Below are positions 34,344-42,186 of a stretch of DNA of 44,096 bases, piece after piece; the stretch's first letter is position 1; each line of letters begins with the position of its first letter. The DNA comes from Bacteroidales bacterium (GTDB taxonomy: Bacteria; Bacteroidota; Bacteroidia; Bacteroidales; P3): positions 1 through 44,096 of the forward strand of contig JAKVOZ010000014.1 in NCBI GenBank assembly GCA_022482545.1. Direction: 5' to 3'. The notes beneath the pieces are model-generated. The model was not told where the DNA came from and searched no databases. It saw only the letters and a list, made by a program, of their open reading frames with translations. The translations under genes were made by a program, and so were the position numbers.

Positions 34344-34449
34344 TGTTTTATTATGTAATATTTTGAAGTATCATCATTATTTTCCGTGTTTTATTAACAA
34401 ATCTGGCACATTATTTAAGTATCATTTAAATATAATAAGGAATTAATTC

Positions 34450-34569
34450 AGTACATCGCTGTTGTACTACCAGTACATTGCTAATGTACTGACAATACAT
34501 TGCTGTTGTACTGATAATACATTGCTAATGTACTGGCAGTACATCGCAAAAAGAAAATAGTTGTACTGG
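34450..34569. repeat. 22-bp-period array of imperfect palindromes (array 2)
   Basis: Five units start at 34450, 34472, 34494, 34516 and 34538, exactly 22 bp apart. They are variants of AGTACATTGCTAATGTACTG. The clearest unit (34472) is a perfect 8-bp hairpin with a 3-base loop; two others have GTT in place of AAT in the second arm. The fifth unit carries an A-rich insertion of about 10 bases before its right arm. The array lies between divergent envC and the small membrane-protein gene. Confidence 0.9.
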
Positions 34570-34642
34570 ATTTCGTGGTCTGTTTTCTATCATCAAATCA
34601 AAATAAAAGAACAATTCTTTCTGTTAAATAAAAATAAATAAT

Positions 34643-34650
34643 TATCTTTG
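34643..34650 (+). promoter_or_regulatory. Candidate -7 box for the 34727 gene
   Basis: TATCTTTG matches TAnnTTTG and lies 76 bp before the ATG at 34727, so the leader would be unusually long for this window. No clean -33 box is seen. Confidence 0.5.
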
Positions 34651-34726
34651 TGGCGAAATAAATGATTAATCACATTAATGACAATAATAAAAAAACAAAA
34701 GCAATTATGAATATAAAATATTTAAT

Positions 34727-34918
34727 ATGGGGAATGTATCATTAATAGTAGGCGTATTATTTTTGATATGGAATATAAAGAATCCTTCTGGAGATGAAAA
34801 TAGTGAGACTCCTTATCTTGATAAACAGTGGGATATAAGGGGATATATGAGTGCAATCGGTTTTATATTATTAGGAATAATTTTAATAGTAAAAGGTTCA
34901 GGCATATTAATAAATTAA
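34727..34918 (+). CDS. Small unknown membrane protein
   Basis: A 63-residue product with two hydrophobic segments (SLIVGVLFLIWNI, about 4-16, and SAIGFILLGIILIVKGSGILI, about 42-62) joined by a polar loop (KNPSGDENSETPYLDKQWDIRGY). I know no family for it. It is supported by a promoter-like box upstream and by the next gene starting 27 bp later on the same strand. The two-helix hairpin layout suggests an inner-membrane protein with its loop on one side. Confidence 0.6.
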   Translation: MGNVSLIVGVLFLIWNIKNPSGDENSETPYLDKQWDIRGYMSAIGFILLGIILIVKGSGILIN

Positions 34919-34945
34919 ACTTAAAGAGTATAGAATAAAATAAAA

Positions 34946-35518
34946 ATGAGAAGAATTAATTTGATTTTATTAATATTAGTAGCAATTACATGTACATGTA
35001 ATGCTCAAAATATAGAAGGTGATTGGATGTCAGATAGTTTATTTGCAAATCATGGTGGAGGTTATTTTTTTGAAGAAGATAATATATTTACATATGCTAC
35101 TGGTGGATATGATGGTTTATCGAGAAGTTGTAATATAAGTGGGAAATATGAAATAAAGAAAGATACAATTTATTTTATTGTTTCAAGTATAGAAGAATTT
35201 GTTGGTGGAGAATTAGTAAGAAGGTCAAAAAAGAGTAATAAAGAATCTGAAATGGAATTATATTGGAAGACATATGATGGATCTGATTTTGGACATAGAC
35301 CGATACCATCAACGAGTAATTATTGGGACTTTATTAATACTAAATTTCATAAAATAGATATAGAACCACCAAAAAGATTTTCAGCCAGTTTTAAATATTA
35401 TAAAAATAAAGCAGGGCATGAAATAATTGAAATAGATGGAGATAAATTTTATTATACGCCAGGAGCAGAAGAATTCGGAGAACAAATAGATAACAGTAAT
35501 GGAATAGAACAGAAGTAG
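34946..35518 (+). CDS. Unknown secreted protein
   Basis: A 190-residue protein with a signal peptide (INLILLILVAITCTCNAQ). A region starting NIEGDWMSDSLFANHGGGYFFEEDNIFTYA follows, then CNISGKYEIKKDTIYFIVSSIEEF and, near the end, EIIEIDGDKFYYTPGAEEFG. The opening (GDWMSD, then GKYEIKKDTIYF) looks like lipocalin-like or lysozyme-inhibitor-like beta-barrels that begin with G-x-W, but this is only a visual resemblance. It is probably co-transcribed with the small membrane protein 27 bp upstream. Function unknown. Confidence 0.75.
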   Translation: MRRINLILLILVAITCTCNAQNIEGDWMSDSLFANHGGGYFFEEDNIFTYATGGYDGLSRSCNISGKYEIKKDTIYFIVSSIEEFVGGELVRRSKKSNKESEMELYWKTYDGSDFGHRPIPSTSNYWDFINTKFHKIDIEPPKRFSASFKYYKNKAGHEIIEIDGDKFYYTPGAEEFGEQIDNSNGIEQK

Positions 35519-35622
35519 TATAAGATATTGATTAAGATAGTGTATGGAAACTATTGTTTAAGTTTTGACTGTTTAGATTTAATTGAAAACAAATATTACC
35601 AACTTGAATGAATTCTTTTTTG

Positions 35623-35630
35623 TAATTTTG
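35623..35630 (+). promoter_or_regulatory. Candidate -7 box for pcm
   Basis: TAATTTTG followed by CA lies 40 bp before the pcm ATG, with a TTG at 35604-35606, 16 bp upstream. Confidence 0.55.
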
Positions 35631-35670
35631 CAAAACAAATTATTAACAATAAAAGAAAATAAAATTCAAT

Positions 35671-36312
35671 ATGCACGTAGACAACTACCAAAATAAAGGA
35701 AAAAGAAGATTAATGGTTGAATATTTGAAAGAGAAAGGAATAAGTGATGAAAAAGTTTTAGATGCAATGAATAATGTTCCTCGCCATTTCTTTTTAGATT
35801 CTTCTCTTGATTCAATAGCTTACGAAGACCGTGCACTTCAAATTCTTTGCAATCAAACAATATCTCAACCTTCTACCGTAGCATTTCAAACTCAATTATT
35901 AAACGTAAAACAAAGAGAAAAAATACTTGAAATAGGAACAGGAAGTGGATATCAAACTTCTGTGCTTTATTATTTGAAGGCAAGAGTTTATACAATTGAA
36001 AGAATGAAGCAACTATATGATAAAGCAAAAAAAGTTTTTGAGGAAATGAATATTCATCCTCAATGTTTCTTTGGCGATGGCTATCTTGGTTTGCCAGGTT
36101 ATCAACCATTTGATAAAATAATTGTAACATGTGGTGCTCCTTTTGTTCCAGAAGAACTTGTAAATCAACTTAAAGTAGGTGGAATAATGATTATACCTGT
36201 TGGCCAAGGAACTCAAACAATGCACAAAATAACAAAGATTTCAGAAACTGAAACAAAAACTGAAACATTTGGTAATTTTAGATTTGTCCCTATGCTTGAA
36301 AACAAAGGATAA
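35671..36312 (+). CDS. pcm: Protein-L-isoaspartate O-methyltransferase
   Basis: A 213-residue class I methyltransferase. It has the Pcm-specific segment VPRHFFLDSSLDSIAYEDRALQI, the Thr-Ser-type pre-motif QTISQPSTVAFQTQLL, SAM motif I ILEIGTGSGYQTSVL, post-I VYTIERM, and motif II/III FGDGYLGLPGYQPFDKIIVTCGAP. It methylates isoaspartyl residues to start repair of damaged proteins. Length is the usual 210 or so. It begins its own transcription unit after a promoter at 35623. Confidence 0.94.
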   Translation: MHVDNYQNKGKRRLMVEYLKEKGISDEKVLDAMNNVPRHFFLDSSLDSIAYEDRALQILCNQTISQPSTVAFQTQLLNVKQREKILEIGTGSGYQTSVLYYLKARVYTIERMKQLYDKAKKVFEEMNIHPQCFFGDGYLGLPGYQPFDKIIVTCGAPFVPEELVNQLKVGGIMIIPVGQGTQTMHKITKISETETKTETFGNFRFVPMLENKG

Positions 36313-36356
36313 TAAGTTGTTTTTAAATTAAATATCTTTCTTTCAAGTTTTTTTTG

Positions 36357-36364
36357 TACCTTTG
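36357..36364 (+). promoter_or_regulatory. Candidate -7 box for the GT5-like gene
   Basis: TACCTTTG followed by CA lies 25 bp before the ATG at 36389, matching TAnnTTTG. Confidence 0.55.
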
Positions 36365-36388
36365 CAAAAGAATTTATAAAAGAATAAG

Positions 36389-37210
36389 ATGATAAAGCCA
36401 AAAGTATTATTTGTAAATCAGGAAATATCTCCATATTTAGAGAATACATATCTTGCAGATATGGGCAGATACCTTCCTCAATTCGTTCAAGATAATGGAA
36501 AAGAAGTTAGAATCTTTATGCCAAGATTTGGGAATGTTAATGAAAGAAAAAATCAACTTCATGAAGTTATAAGATTATCTGGTATTAATCTTATAATCAA
36601 TGATGCTGACCATCCATTAATAATAAAAGTTGCCTCCCTTCCAACAGTAAGAATGCAAATTTATTTTATTGACAATGAAGATTATTTTCAATTAAAAGCA
36701 GATGTTGTTCATAATAAAAAACCTATTGCTGATAATGATGAGAGAAGTATATTTTTTGCTCGTGGAGTTTTAGAAACAATAAAAAAACTTTCATGGCGTC
36801 CTGCTCTTATTCATTGTTCTGGTTGGTTTTCAATGATGCTTCCTTTCTTTGTTAAAAGGACAGACTATAAGAATAATCCTTTCTTTATGGATAGCAAGAT
36901 TGTTGTAACACTATTCAATGATGATTTTGCTCAAATGCTTGATGTTAATCTTGTGAAAAAACTAAAAGTTGATGGAGGAACACAAAAAGATTGGAATTTC
37001 TATAAAGAACCTACTTACGTTAATATTATGAAAGCAGCAATATCTTATTCTGATGGAGTAGTATTAGCAAGTGATAATGTAAATCCAGAACTTATTGAAT
37101 TTGCAAAAGAAAATAAGAAACATATTGTTGAATATTCTCCTGATAAAGATAAGTTTTTCAGTGATATTAATGCTTTTTATGATTCAATAATAGTTATTGA
37201 TGAAGATTGA
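36389..37210 (+). CDS. Glycogen/starch synthase-like protein (GT5 N-terminal domain only)
   Basis: A 273-residue protein equivalent to the N-terminal Rossmann half of GT5 starch synthases. Features are VLFVNQEISPYL at the start, EVRIFMPRFGNVNERKNQLHEV, MQIYFIDNEDYF, SIFFARGVLETIKKLSWRPALIHCSGWFSMMLP and VVTLFNDDF. The ADP-glucose-binding KxGGL found near the start of true synthases is absent (YLENTYLADM in its place), and the C-terminal half is missing. Such short proteins are common in Bacteroidota, so this is a family form, not a truncation here. Catalysis is doubtful; function unknown. DUF4270 follows 66 bp downstream, the usual neighbour. Confidence 0.82.
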   Translation: MIKPKVLFVNQEISPYLENTYLADMGRYLPQFVQDNGKEVRIFMPRFGNVNERKNQLHEVIRLSGINLIINDADHPLIIKVASLPTVRMQIYFIDNEDYFQLKADVVHNKKPIADNDERSIFFARGVLETIKKLSWRPALIHCSGWFSMMLPFFVKRTDYKNNPFFMDSKIVVTLFNDDFAQMLDVNLVKKLKVDGGTQKDWNFYKEPTYVNIMKAAISYSDGVVLASDNVNPELIEFAKENKKHIVEYSPDKDKFFSDINAFYDSIIVIDED

Positions 37211-37276
37211 TAACGCAAAAGACAACAAAAGAAAGTTTAAAGCGTTTATTCAATTATAAAAAAAACAAAAGAAAAT

Positions 37277-38599
37277 ATGCGTAAAACAAAATTATTATTC
37301 CTTATTCCAATATTTATATTAGCTTCTTGTGTTAATGATGATGAGAAGTTAGGATTGGGATTAATGTCGCAAGAAGAAAATGCTATAGATGTATTACAAG
37401 ATAGCACTGTTAATATGACAGCAAAAGTTTTTAAGGAAGATTCTCTTTCAACACTAAATTCTCGTTACTATGTTCTTGGAAGATATAAAGATGATAATTT
37501 TGGAGAAGTTTCAACAGACATTTACTCTCAACTTGACCTTTCTTCTTCAAGTGAAGATTTTACTAAATTAGATATAGATTCTGCTGTGCTTACATTAGCA
37601 ATTAATGGAGCATTTGCAAAAGACAATAGTATAAAGGTTATGAATATGCAAGTTAATGTTTATGAATTAAGCGAAACACTTGACACAACAAAGAAATATG
37701 CTTTTGATGTTGCAAAAACTAACTCCTCTGCTATATTTTCTTCTATTGTTAGAGTAAATACTGAAAGCACAATAAAACTTAATAATGATACCACAAATTA
37801 TGCTCCACATATAAGATTAAAATTAAATAGTGATTTTGTCAATCGTTTAAATAATGCATCGTGCGGAAGTAAAGAAGTTTTTCAAGAAGCATTTAAAGGA
37901 GTTAAAATTACAGCAACAAATAGTGATAATAATGGTATGATGGTTTATGTTGATATGACGAATAATCTTTCTGGCATAATGGTTTATTATCATACTCAAA
38001 GCCAATATAGTGGAAAGTATAAGATTAACTTCCCTGAAAGTGGTAACCGTTTTATGCATGTAAATTATAATTTTAATGGAACATCTTTGAGTACTTTAAA
38101 ATATAGAGGACGATTTAGTAGAAAAGATACGATATCGAGCAATCAATATATTTACGCTGGCTGTTTAGGAATGACAGTTGCAAAGATTAGTATTAATGGT
38201 TTATTAGATTGGTACAATAGAGATAGTATAAAAAATTCAGCAATCAATTCAGCAACTCTTATCCTTCCTGTTGCAGATATTGAAGGAAATAAAAATGAAG
38301 CAAATTATCCTGTATCTTTCCTTTGTTATAGAAAGAACAATGACGGTTCAATGTCGCTTATTAAAGATGAGTTGTCTGGAAGTGGATTCTATACAGGCAA
38401 ATACGATAAAACAACAAATGCTTATTACATTCAAATTTCTTCACACTTACAAAACTATTTGAAAGGTATGTATCCTAATGATGATATATATCTTTATCCA
38501 GATTCAAGACGTTCATCTGCTAATAGAGTGATTTTAAATGGACCTGCAAGTAATAATCCTCCTAAATTAAAAATAACATTATCTCACCCTAATAAATAA
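37277..38599 (+). CDS. DUF4270 lipoprotein
   Basis: The 440-residue protein has a lipoprotein signal (LLFLIPIFILASCVNDDE, Cys at about 18). Then come family segments KLGLGLMSQEENAID, SRYYVLGRYKDDNFGEVSTDIYSQL and DIDSAVLTLAI near the start, and SATLILPVADI and NPPKLKITLSHP near the end. DUF4270 proteins are Bacteroidota-specific surface or outer-membrane lipoproteins of unknown role, usually next to a small GT5-like protein, as here. Predicted mostly beta. Probably co-transcribed with the gene before it and the repeat protein 17 bp after it. Confidence 0.88.
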   Translation: MRKTKLLFLIPIFILASCVNDDEKLGLGLMSQEENAIDVLQDSTVNMTAKVFKEDSLSTLNSRYYVLGRYKDDNFGEVSTDIYSQLDLSSSSEDFTKLDIDSAVLTLAINGAFAKDNSIKVMNMQVNVYELSETLDTTKKYAFDVAKTNSSAIFSSIVRVNTESTIKLNNDTTNYAPHIRLKLNSDFVNRLNNASCGSKEVFQEAFKGVKITATNSDNNGMMVYVDMTNNLSGIMVYYHTQSQYSGKYKINFPESGNRFMHVNYNFNGTSLSTLKYRGRFSRKDTISSNQYIYAGCLGMTVAKISINGLLDWYNRDSIKNSAINSATLILPVADIEGNKNEANYPVSFLCYRKNNDGSMSLIKDELSGSGFYTGKYDKTTNAYYIQISSHLQNYLKGMYPNDDIYLYPDSRRSSANRVILNGPASNNPPKLKITLSHPNK

Positions 38600-38616
38600 T
38601 AAAAACTTTTACAAAA

Positions 38617-39816
38617 ATGAAAAAGATATTATTAATTTGTTTTTTCTTATTAAGTTTTGTCAGTGCTTATTCTCAAGATACAATATCATATACTGAATAT
38701 TGGAGCAATGGCAAAAAAGCAACATCAGGTTTTAAAACAAAAGACAAAATAAATATAGGCAAATGGACATGGTTCTATGAAGATGGAAAAATTTTATCTT
38801 GTGGAGAATACAATAATAAAGGATATAAAGTTGGTTTATGGCAATGGTTCTATAAAAACGGAGAATTAAAGAAACAAGAAATTCTATCTGGAAACGGAGA
38901 AAACAAAGCATACTATGAAAATAAACAATTATACTATTCAATAAATGTTGTTGATGGTAAAAAAACCGGCAATTACAAAGAATACTTCAAAAATGGCAAG
39001 ATTAAGATGATAGGAGTATATAAAGATGATGAATTAAATGGTATGGCTGTTTTTTATTATGAGAATGGGAATAAGGATATGGAAGGTAATTTAAAAAATG
39101 GTAAGAAAGATGGCAAATGGATATATTATTATATGACTAATGGTAACAAAGAAAGTGAAGGAAATTTTGTTAATGATAAAGAGAATGGAAAATGGACTTA
39201 TTATTATGAAACAAAAGAATTGTGGAGAGAAGGAGAATATATGAATGGCAAGCGAGTTGGGTTGTGGAATACATATTATGAGAATGGCAAACTATTACAT
39301 AAAGGAAGTTATATTGATGGAAAAGAAGGTGGAATATGGGAAAGTTGGTTCTCTAATGGTAATACACAAATGCGAGGTGAATTTATTGAAGGGAAAATGA
39401 ATGGAAAATGGGAAACATTTAATGAAGATGGTTCTCATAAATCAGATATAACTTATAGTAATGGCATAAAAAATGGTACGGAAACTATTTATGATGAAAA
39501 TGGTGATATTTACAGTAAGGCTGATTATAAAGATGGAAAATTAAATGGAAGATGGGAAAAGTATTTTCAAGGCAAAATAGTAGAAAAAGGTAGTTATGCT
39601 AATGAAAATAAAGATGGTAAATGGGTATTTTTTGAAATAAATGGTAATCCTATAAGAGAACAAAGTTTTAAAGATGGACAAATGGACGGTAAATGGGTAG
39701 AATATTATGGCAATGGAAAGAAATATAAAGAGGGAGAATATTCTAATGGAAAGAAAACTGGTTCTTGGAAAACTTATGATAAAGATGGTAAAACAGTATC
39801 TGTAATTAAATTTTAA
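38617..39816 (+). CDS. Secreted MORN/YwqK-type repeat protein
   Basis: A 399-residue protein with a signal peptide (ILLICFFLLSFVSAYSQ) followed by about 15 tandem copies of a 22-25-residue motif. The motif is close to G-[KLR]-W-x-x-[YF]-[YF]-x-N-G-[KN] (examples GKWTWFYEDGKI, GLWQWFYKNGEL, GLWNTYYENGKL, GKWVEYYGNGKK). These are MORN-like repeats of the YwqK family. The name 'antitoxin' in databases comes from distant relatives; no toxin gene is next to it. The repeats form a beta-meander, probably for binding, and the signal peptide puts it outside the cytoplasm. Partner unknown. Confidence 0.85.
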   Translation: MKKILLICFFLLSFVSAYSQDTISYTEYWSNGKKATSGFKTKDKINIGKWTWFYEDGKILSCGEYNNKGYKVGLWQWFYKNGELKKQEILSGNGENKAYYENKQLYYSINVVDGKKTGNYKEYFKNGKIKMIGVYKDDELNGMAVFYYENGNKDMEGNLKNGKKDGKWIYYYMTNGNKESEGNFVNDKENGKWTYYYETKELWREGEYMNGKRVGLWNTYYENGKLLHKGSYIDGKEGGIWESWFSNGNTQMRGEFIEGKMNGKWETFNEDGSHKSDITYSNGIKNGTETIYDENGDIYSKADYKDGKLNGRWEKYFQGKIVEKGSYANENKDGKWVFFEINGNPIREQSFKDGQMDGKWVEYYGNGKKYKEGEYSNGKKTGSWKTYDKDGKTVSVIKF

Positions 39817-39920
39817 ATGATAGTTTTTTCAAGAAAATAAAACGAAGAGTTATTCAATTATTTCTTGAAGATAAAAAAATATTACGAAGATTTATTTTAT
39901 TGAAACAATAATAAAAAATA

Positions 39921-40901
39921 ATGAAAGATTTTAAAGACTTTTTTAACCTTATTCGCTGGAAAAATATTATAATTATATTCCTTGGGCTTTTGTTAGTTAG
40001 AATGAGTATAATCAATCCTTTCTATCATGTATTCCATATTTATTCATTAATATCACTAACTTCATATATGCTTTTTGTCTTTGGCACTCTTCTTATAGTA
40101 GCCGCAGCAAACATTATTAATGATTATTTTGATTATGATATTGATGTGATTAATAGAGATGAAGATAAAGTATATATTGGCAAGTTAATGAAAAAAGAAA
40201 CAGCATTAAAGTTGTTTTATATTTTTTCTATTGTTGGTGTTGTTATTCATTTTTTGGTAGGCTATTTCAATGGTTGTATTCAACTTGGAGCAATAAGTAT
40301 AGTATTTGTAGCAATGGGATATTTCTATTCGCTTAAATATAAAAGGCAATTCATTTCCGGCAACATTGTCATTGCCTTTCTTTATTCTATGATTATTTTC
40401 TTGCCAGCAATATTTGAATTATTCTGTTTAACAAAAAACCTTTCATTATTTAAAGTATTAGTTCAAGATATTAAAAGTGTAAGCATTATATTTATTTTCT
40501 TCACATGCTTTACTTTCTTGCTTACTCTTATGAGAGATATTGTAAAAGATATGAAAAACGAAATAGGAGATAGAGATTGTGGTTGTCAAACAATAATAAT
40601 AAAAATAGGAGAAAAGAAAACAAAAAACTTATTATATATTCTTTCAATAGCATTAATCTTTGGTACAATATGGTTTGTTTATCACTATTTTGAATTTTTG
40701 GGAATAATCTATGCTATAATAATTGCTTTAATAATTGTTTTGCCTTTGATTTATTTTATGAAAGAACTTAGAAAAGCTATAGCACAACAAGATTATGATT
40801 TTCTTGTTCAATTGTTGGGTATGATTTTCATATCACTTTTGTTTACTATATCTTTTTCTAAAAACATATTTATAAATGTATTAAATGGAATACCTGCATA
40901 A
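39921..40901 (+). CDS. UbiA-family prenyltransferase (geranylgeranylglycerol-phosphate geranylgeranyltransferase-like)
   Basis: A 326-residue integral membrane protein with about eight hydrophobic helices. It has the first Asp-rich motif NIINDYFDYDIDVINRDEDK (N-x3-D-x3-D) and a second, LMRDIVKDMKNEIGDRDCG (D-x3-D). These are the two Mg-prenyl-diphosphate sites of the UbiA superfamily. In Bacteroidota this gene next to maf is annotated as the GGGP-type geranylgeranyltransferase, the relative of the archaeal ether-lipid enzyme. The actual acceptor is not known. It overlaps maf by 17 bp, so the two are coupled. Confidence 0.82.
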   Translation: MKDFKDFFNLIRWKNIIIIFLGLLLVRMSIINPFYHVFHIYSLISLTSYMLFVFGTLLIVAAANIINDYFDYDIDVINRDEDKVYIGKLMKKETALKLFYIFSIVGVVIHFLVGYFNGCIQLGAISIVFVAMGYFYSLKYKRQFISGNIVIAFLYSMIIFLPAIFELFCLTKNLSLFKVLVQDIKSVSIIFIFFTCFTFLLTLMRDIVKDMKNEIGDRDCGCQTIIIKIGEKKTKNLLYILSIALIFGTIWFVYHYFEFLGIIYAIIIALIIVLPLIYFMKELRKAIAQQDYDFLVQLLGMIFISLLFTISFSKNIFINVLNGIPA

Positions 40902-41481
40902 TCTTTTATCTTACAATATTATCCTTAATAGTCTTTCTCCAAGAAGGAAACAATTGTTGGAGAATATGGGATTTAATGTCATTGTTGAAAAAATAAAAAT
41001 AGACGAAGATTATCCAAAAAATTTAATAGCAGAAAAAATACCACAATATTTAGCAGAAAAAAAAGCCAATTCCTACAATAAGCCATTACTTGATAAACAA
41101 ATTCTTATTGCTTGCGACACAGTTGTTATTGTTGAAGATAAAATTCTTGGCAAACCAAAAGATTTTTTAATGGCACAACAAATGCTTTCTTCTCTTTCTA
41201 ACAAATGGCATAAAGTTGTAAGTGGTTGTTGTATTAAAACAAAAGATAAAAACCTTTCATTTAAAGAACAGACCTTAGTTAAATTCAAGAGATTATCAGA
41301 AGAAGAGATAAATTATTATATAAATAAATATTCTCCTTTTGATAAGGCCGGTTCTTATGGCATACAAGAATGGATTGGAGAAATAGGGATTGAAAGAATT
41401 GAAGGAGATTTTTATAATGTTATGGGACTACCCACGCAAAGACTTTATGATGAAATGATTAAAATAACATCTAATGAATAA
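40885..41481 (+). CDS. maf: Maf family nucleotide pyrophosphatase
   Basis: A 198-residue Maf/HAM1-type protein with the N-terminal signature ILNSLSPRRKQLLENMGF, then ADTVV-equivalent IACDTVVIVEDKILGKPKD, HKVVSGCCI, SPFDKAGSYGIQEWIG and the tail FYNVMGLPTQRLYDEM. Maf proteins hydrolyse dTTP, UTP or modified pyrimidine nucleotides and affect septation. Length is usual. The start codon lies inside the end of the prenyltransferase gene. Confidence 0.92.
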   Translation: MEYLHNLLSYNIILNSLSPRRKQLLENMGFNVIVEKIKIDEDYPKNLIAEKIPQYLAEKKANSYNKPLLDKQILIACDTVVIVEDKILGKPKDFLMAQQMLSSLSNKWHKVVSGCCIKTKDKNLSFKEQTLVKFKRLSEEEINYYINKYSPFDKAGSYGIQEWIGEIGIERIEGDFYNVMGLPTQRLYDEMIKITSNE

Positions 41482-41493
41482 AAAGGATACATT

Positions 41494-42177
41494 ATGGATA
41501 GAGAAAAACCTTTAATACTAATTGTTGATGATGATGAAGATATAATAGAATTTCTCTCTTTTTCATTAAAAAAAGATGGCTTTAATGTTGCTTCTGCCAA
41601 CAATGGAGTTGAGGCAATAAGCAAAGCAAAAGATATTATTCCAGATTTAATTCTCCTTGATGTTATGATGCCAGAAATGGACGGTATGGAATGTTGTTTA
41701 AATCTTAGAAAAATAAAAACTCTTGATGAAACGATGATTGTCTTTCTTACAGCAAGAAATGAAGACTATTCTCAAATAAATGGATTTGAAAATGGAGCTG
41801 ATGATTATATCGCTAAACCTATTCAACCAAAAGTTTTATGTTCAAGATTGAAAGCAATACTAAAACGCAAAAGAACAAACGAAGCTAAAAATACTATAAT
41901 AAACTTTGACAACATAACAATCAATACAGATTCTATGGAAGTTAAAATTAATGAGGAAGATGTTCATTTATCAAAAAAAGAATATGAGATTTTATTGTTG
42001 TTAATATCAAAACCAGATAAACTTTTTTCAAGAGAAGAAATATTTAAAAAAATATGGGGAGATGATATAATTGTTGGCGACAGAACAATTGACGTTCATA
42101 TTCGTCATTTAAGAGAAAAACTTAATACAGAAAGAATAAAAACTTTTAAAGGTATAGGATATAAATTTCAAAAATAA
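41494..42177 (+). CDS. OmpR/PhoB-type response regulator
   Basis: A 227-residue regulator. The receiver domain (1-120) has the acidic pocket D12-D13, phospho-acceptor D56 in LLDVMMPEMDG, the Thr in IVFLTARN and the Lys in DDYIAKP. A winged-helix DNA-binding domain follows (about 130-227; EVHLSKKEYEILLLLISKP, REEIFKKIW, RTIDVHIRHLREKL, IKTFKGIGYKF). It lies 12 bp after maf and 9 bp before its sensor kinase, so the three share a transcript. Targets are unknown; PhoB- and RprY-like regulators of Bacteroidota are the closest appearance. Confidence 0.94.
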   Translation: MDREKPLILIVDDDEDIIEFLSFSLKKDGFNVASANNGVEAISKAKDIIPDLILLDVMMPEMDGMECCLNLRKIKTLDETMIVFLTARNEDYSQINGFENGADDYIAKPIQPKVLCSRLKAILKRKRTNEAKNTIINFDNITINTDSMEVKINEEDVHLSKKEYEILLLLISKPDKLFSREEIFKKIWGDDIIVGDRTIDVHIRHLREKLNTERIKTFKGIGYKFQK

Positions 42178-42186
42178 TATAAAGAT

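Larger units (their letters stand above)
34281..34726. other. 446-bp divergent intergenic region with repeat array 2
   Basis: It contains the envC promoter at 34314-34343, about 100 bp of plain AT-rich sequence, the 22-bp-period palindrome array at 34450-34569, and a plus-strand promoter box at 34643. A short frame from ATG 34707 stops after 12 codons. I see no other gene or known RNA. Confidence 0.6.

Noticed and set aside
30151-34569. The two 22-bp-period arrays as CRISPR arrays
   Set aside because: Units are contiguous palindromes with only about 4-6 bp between them, so there are no spacers; no cas gene lies in the window.
34707-34745. ATG frame just before the small membrane protein
   Set aside because: It stops after 12 codons and overlaps the better-supported frame from 34727.
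36389-37210. Functional glycogen synthase
   Set aside because: Only the N-terminal half is present and the ADP-glucose-binding KxGGL motif is missing.
38617-39816. YwqK-family 'antitoxin' role for the MORN repeat protein
   Set aside because: It has a signal peptide and no toxin gene beside it; the name is inherited from distant homologs.
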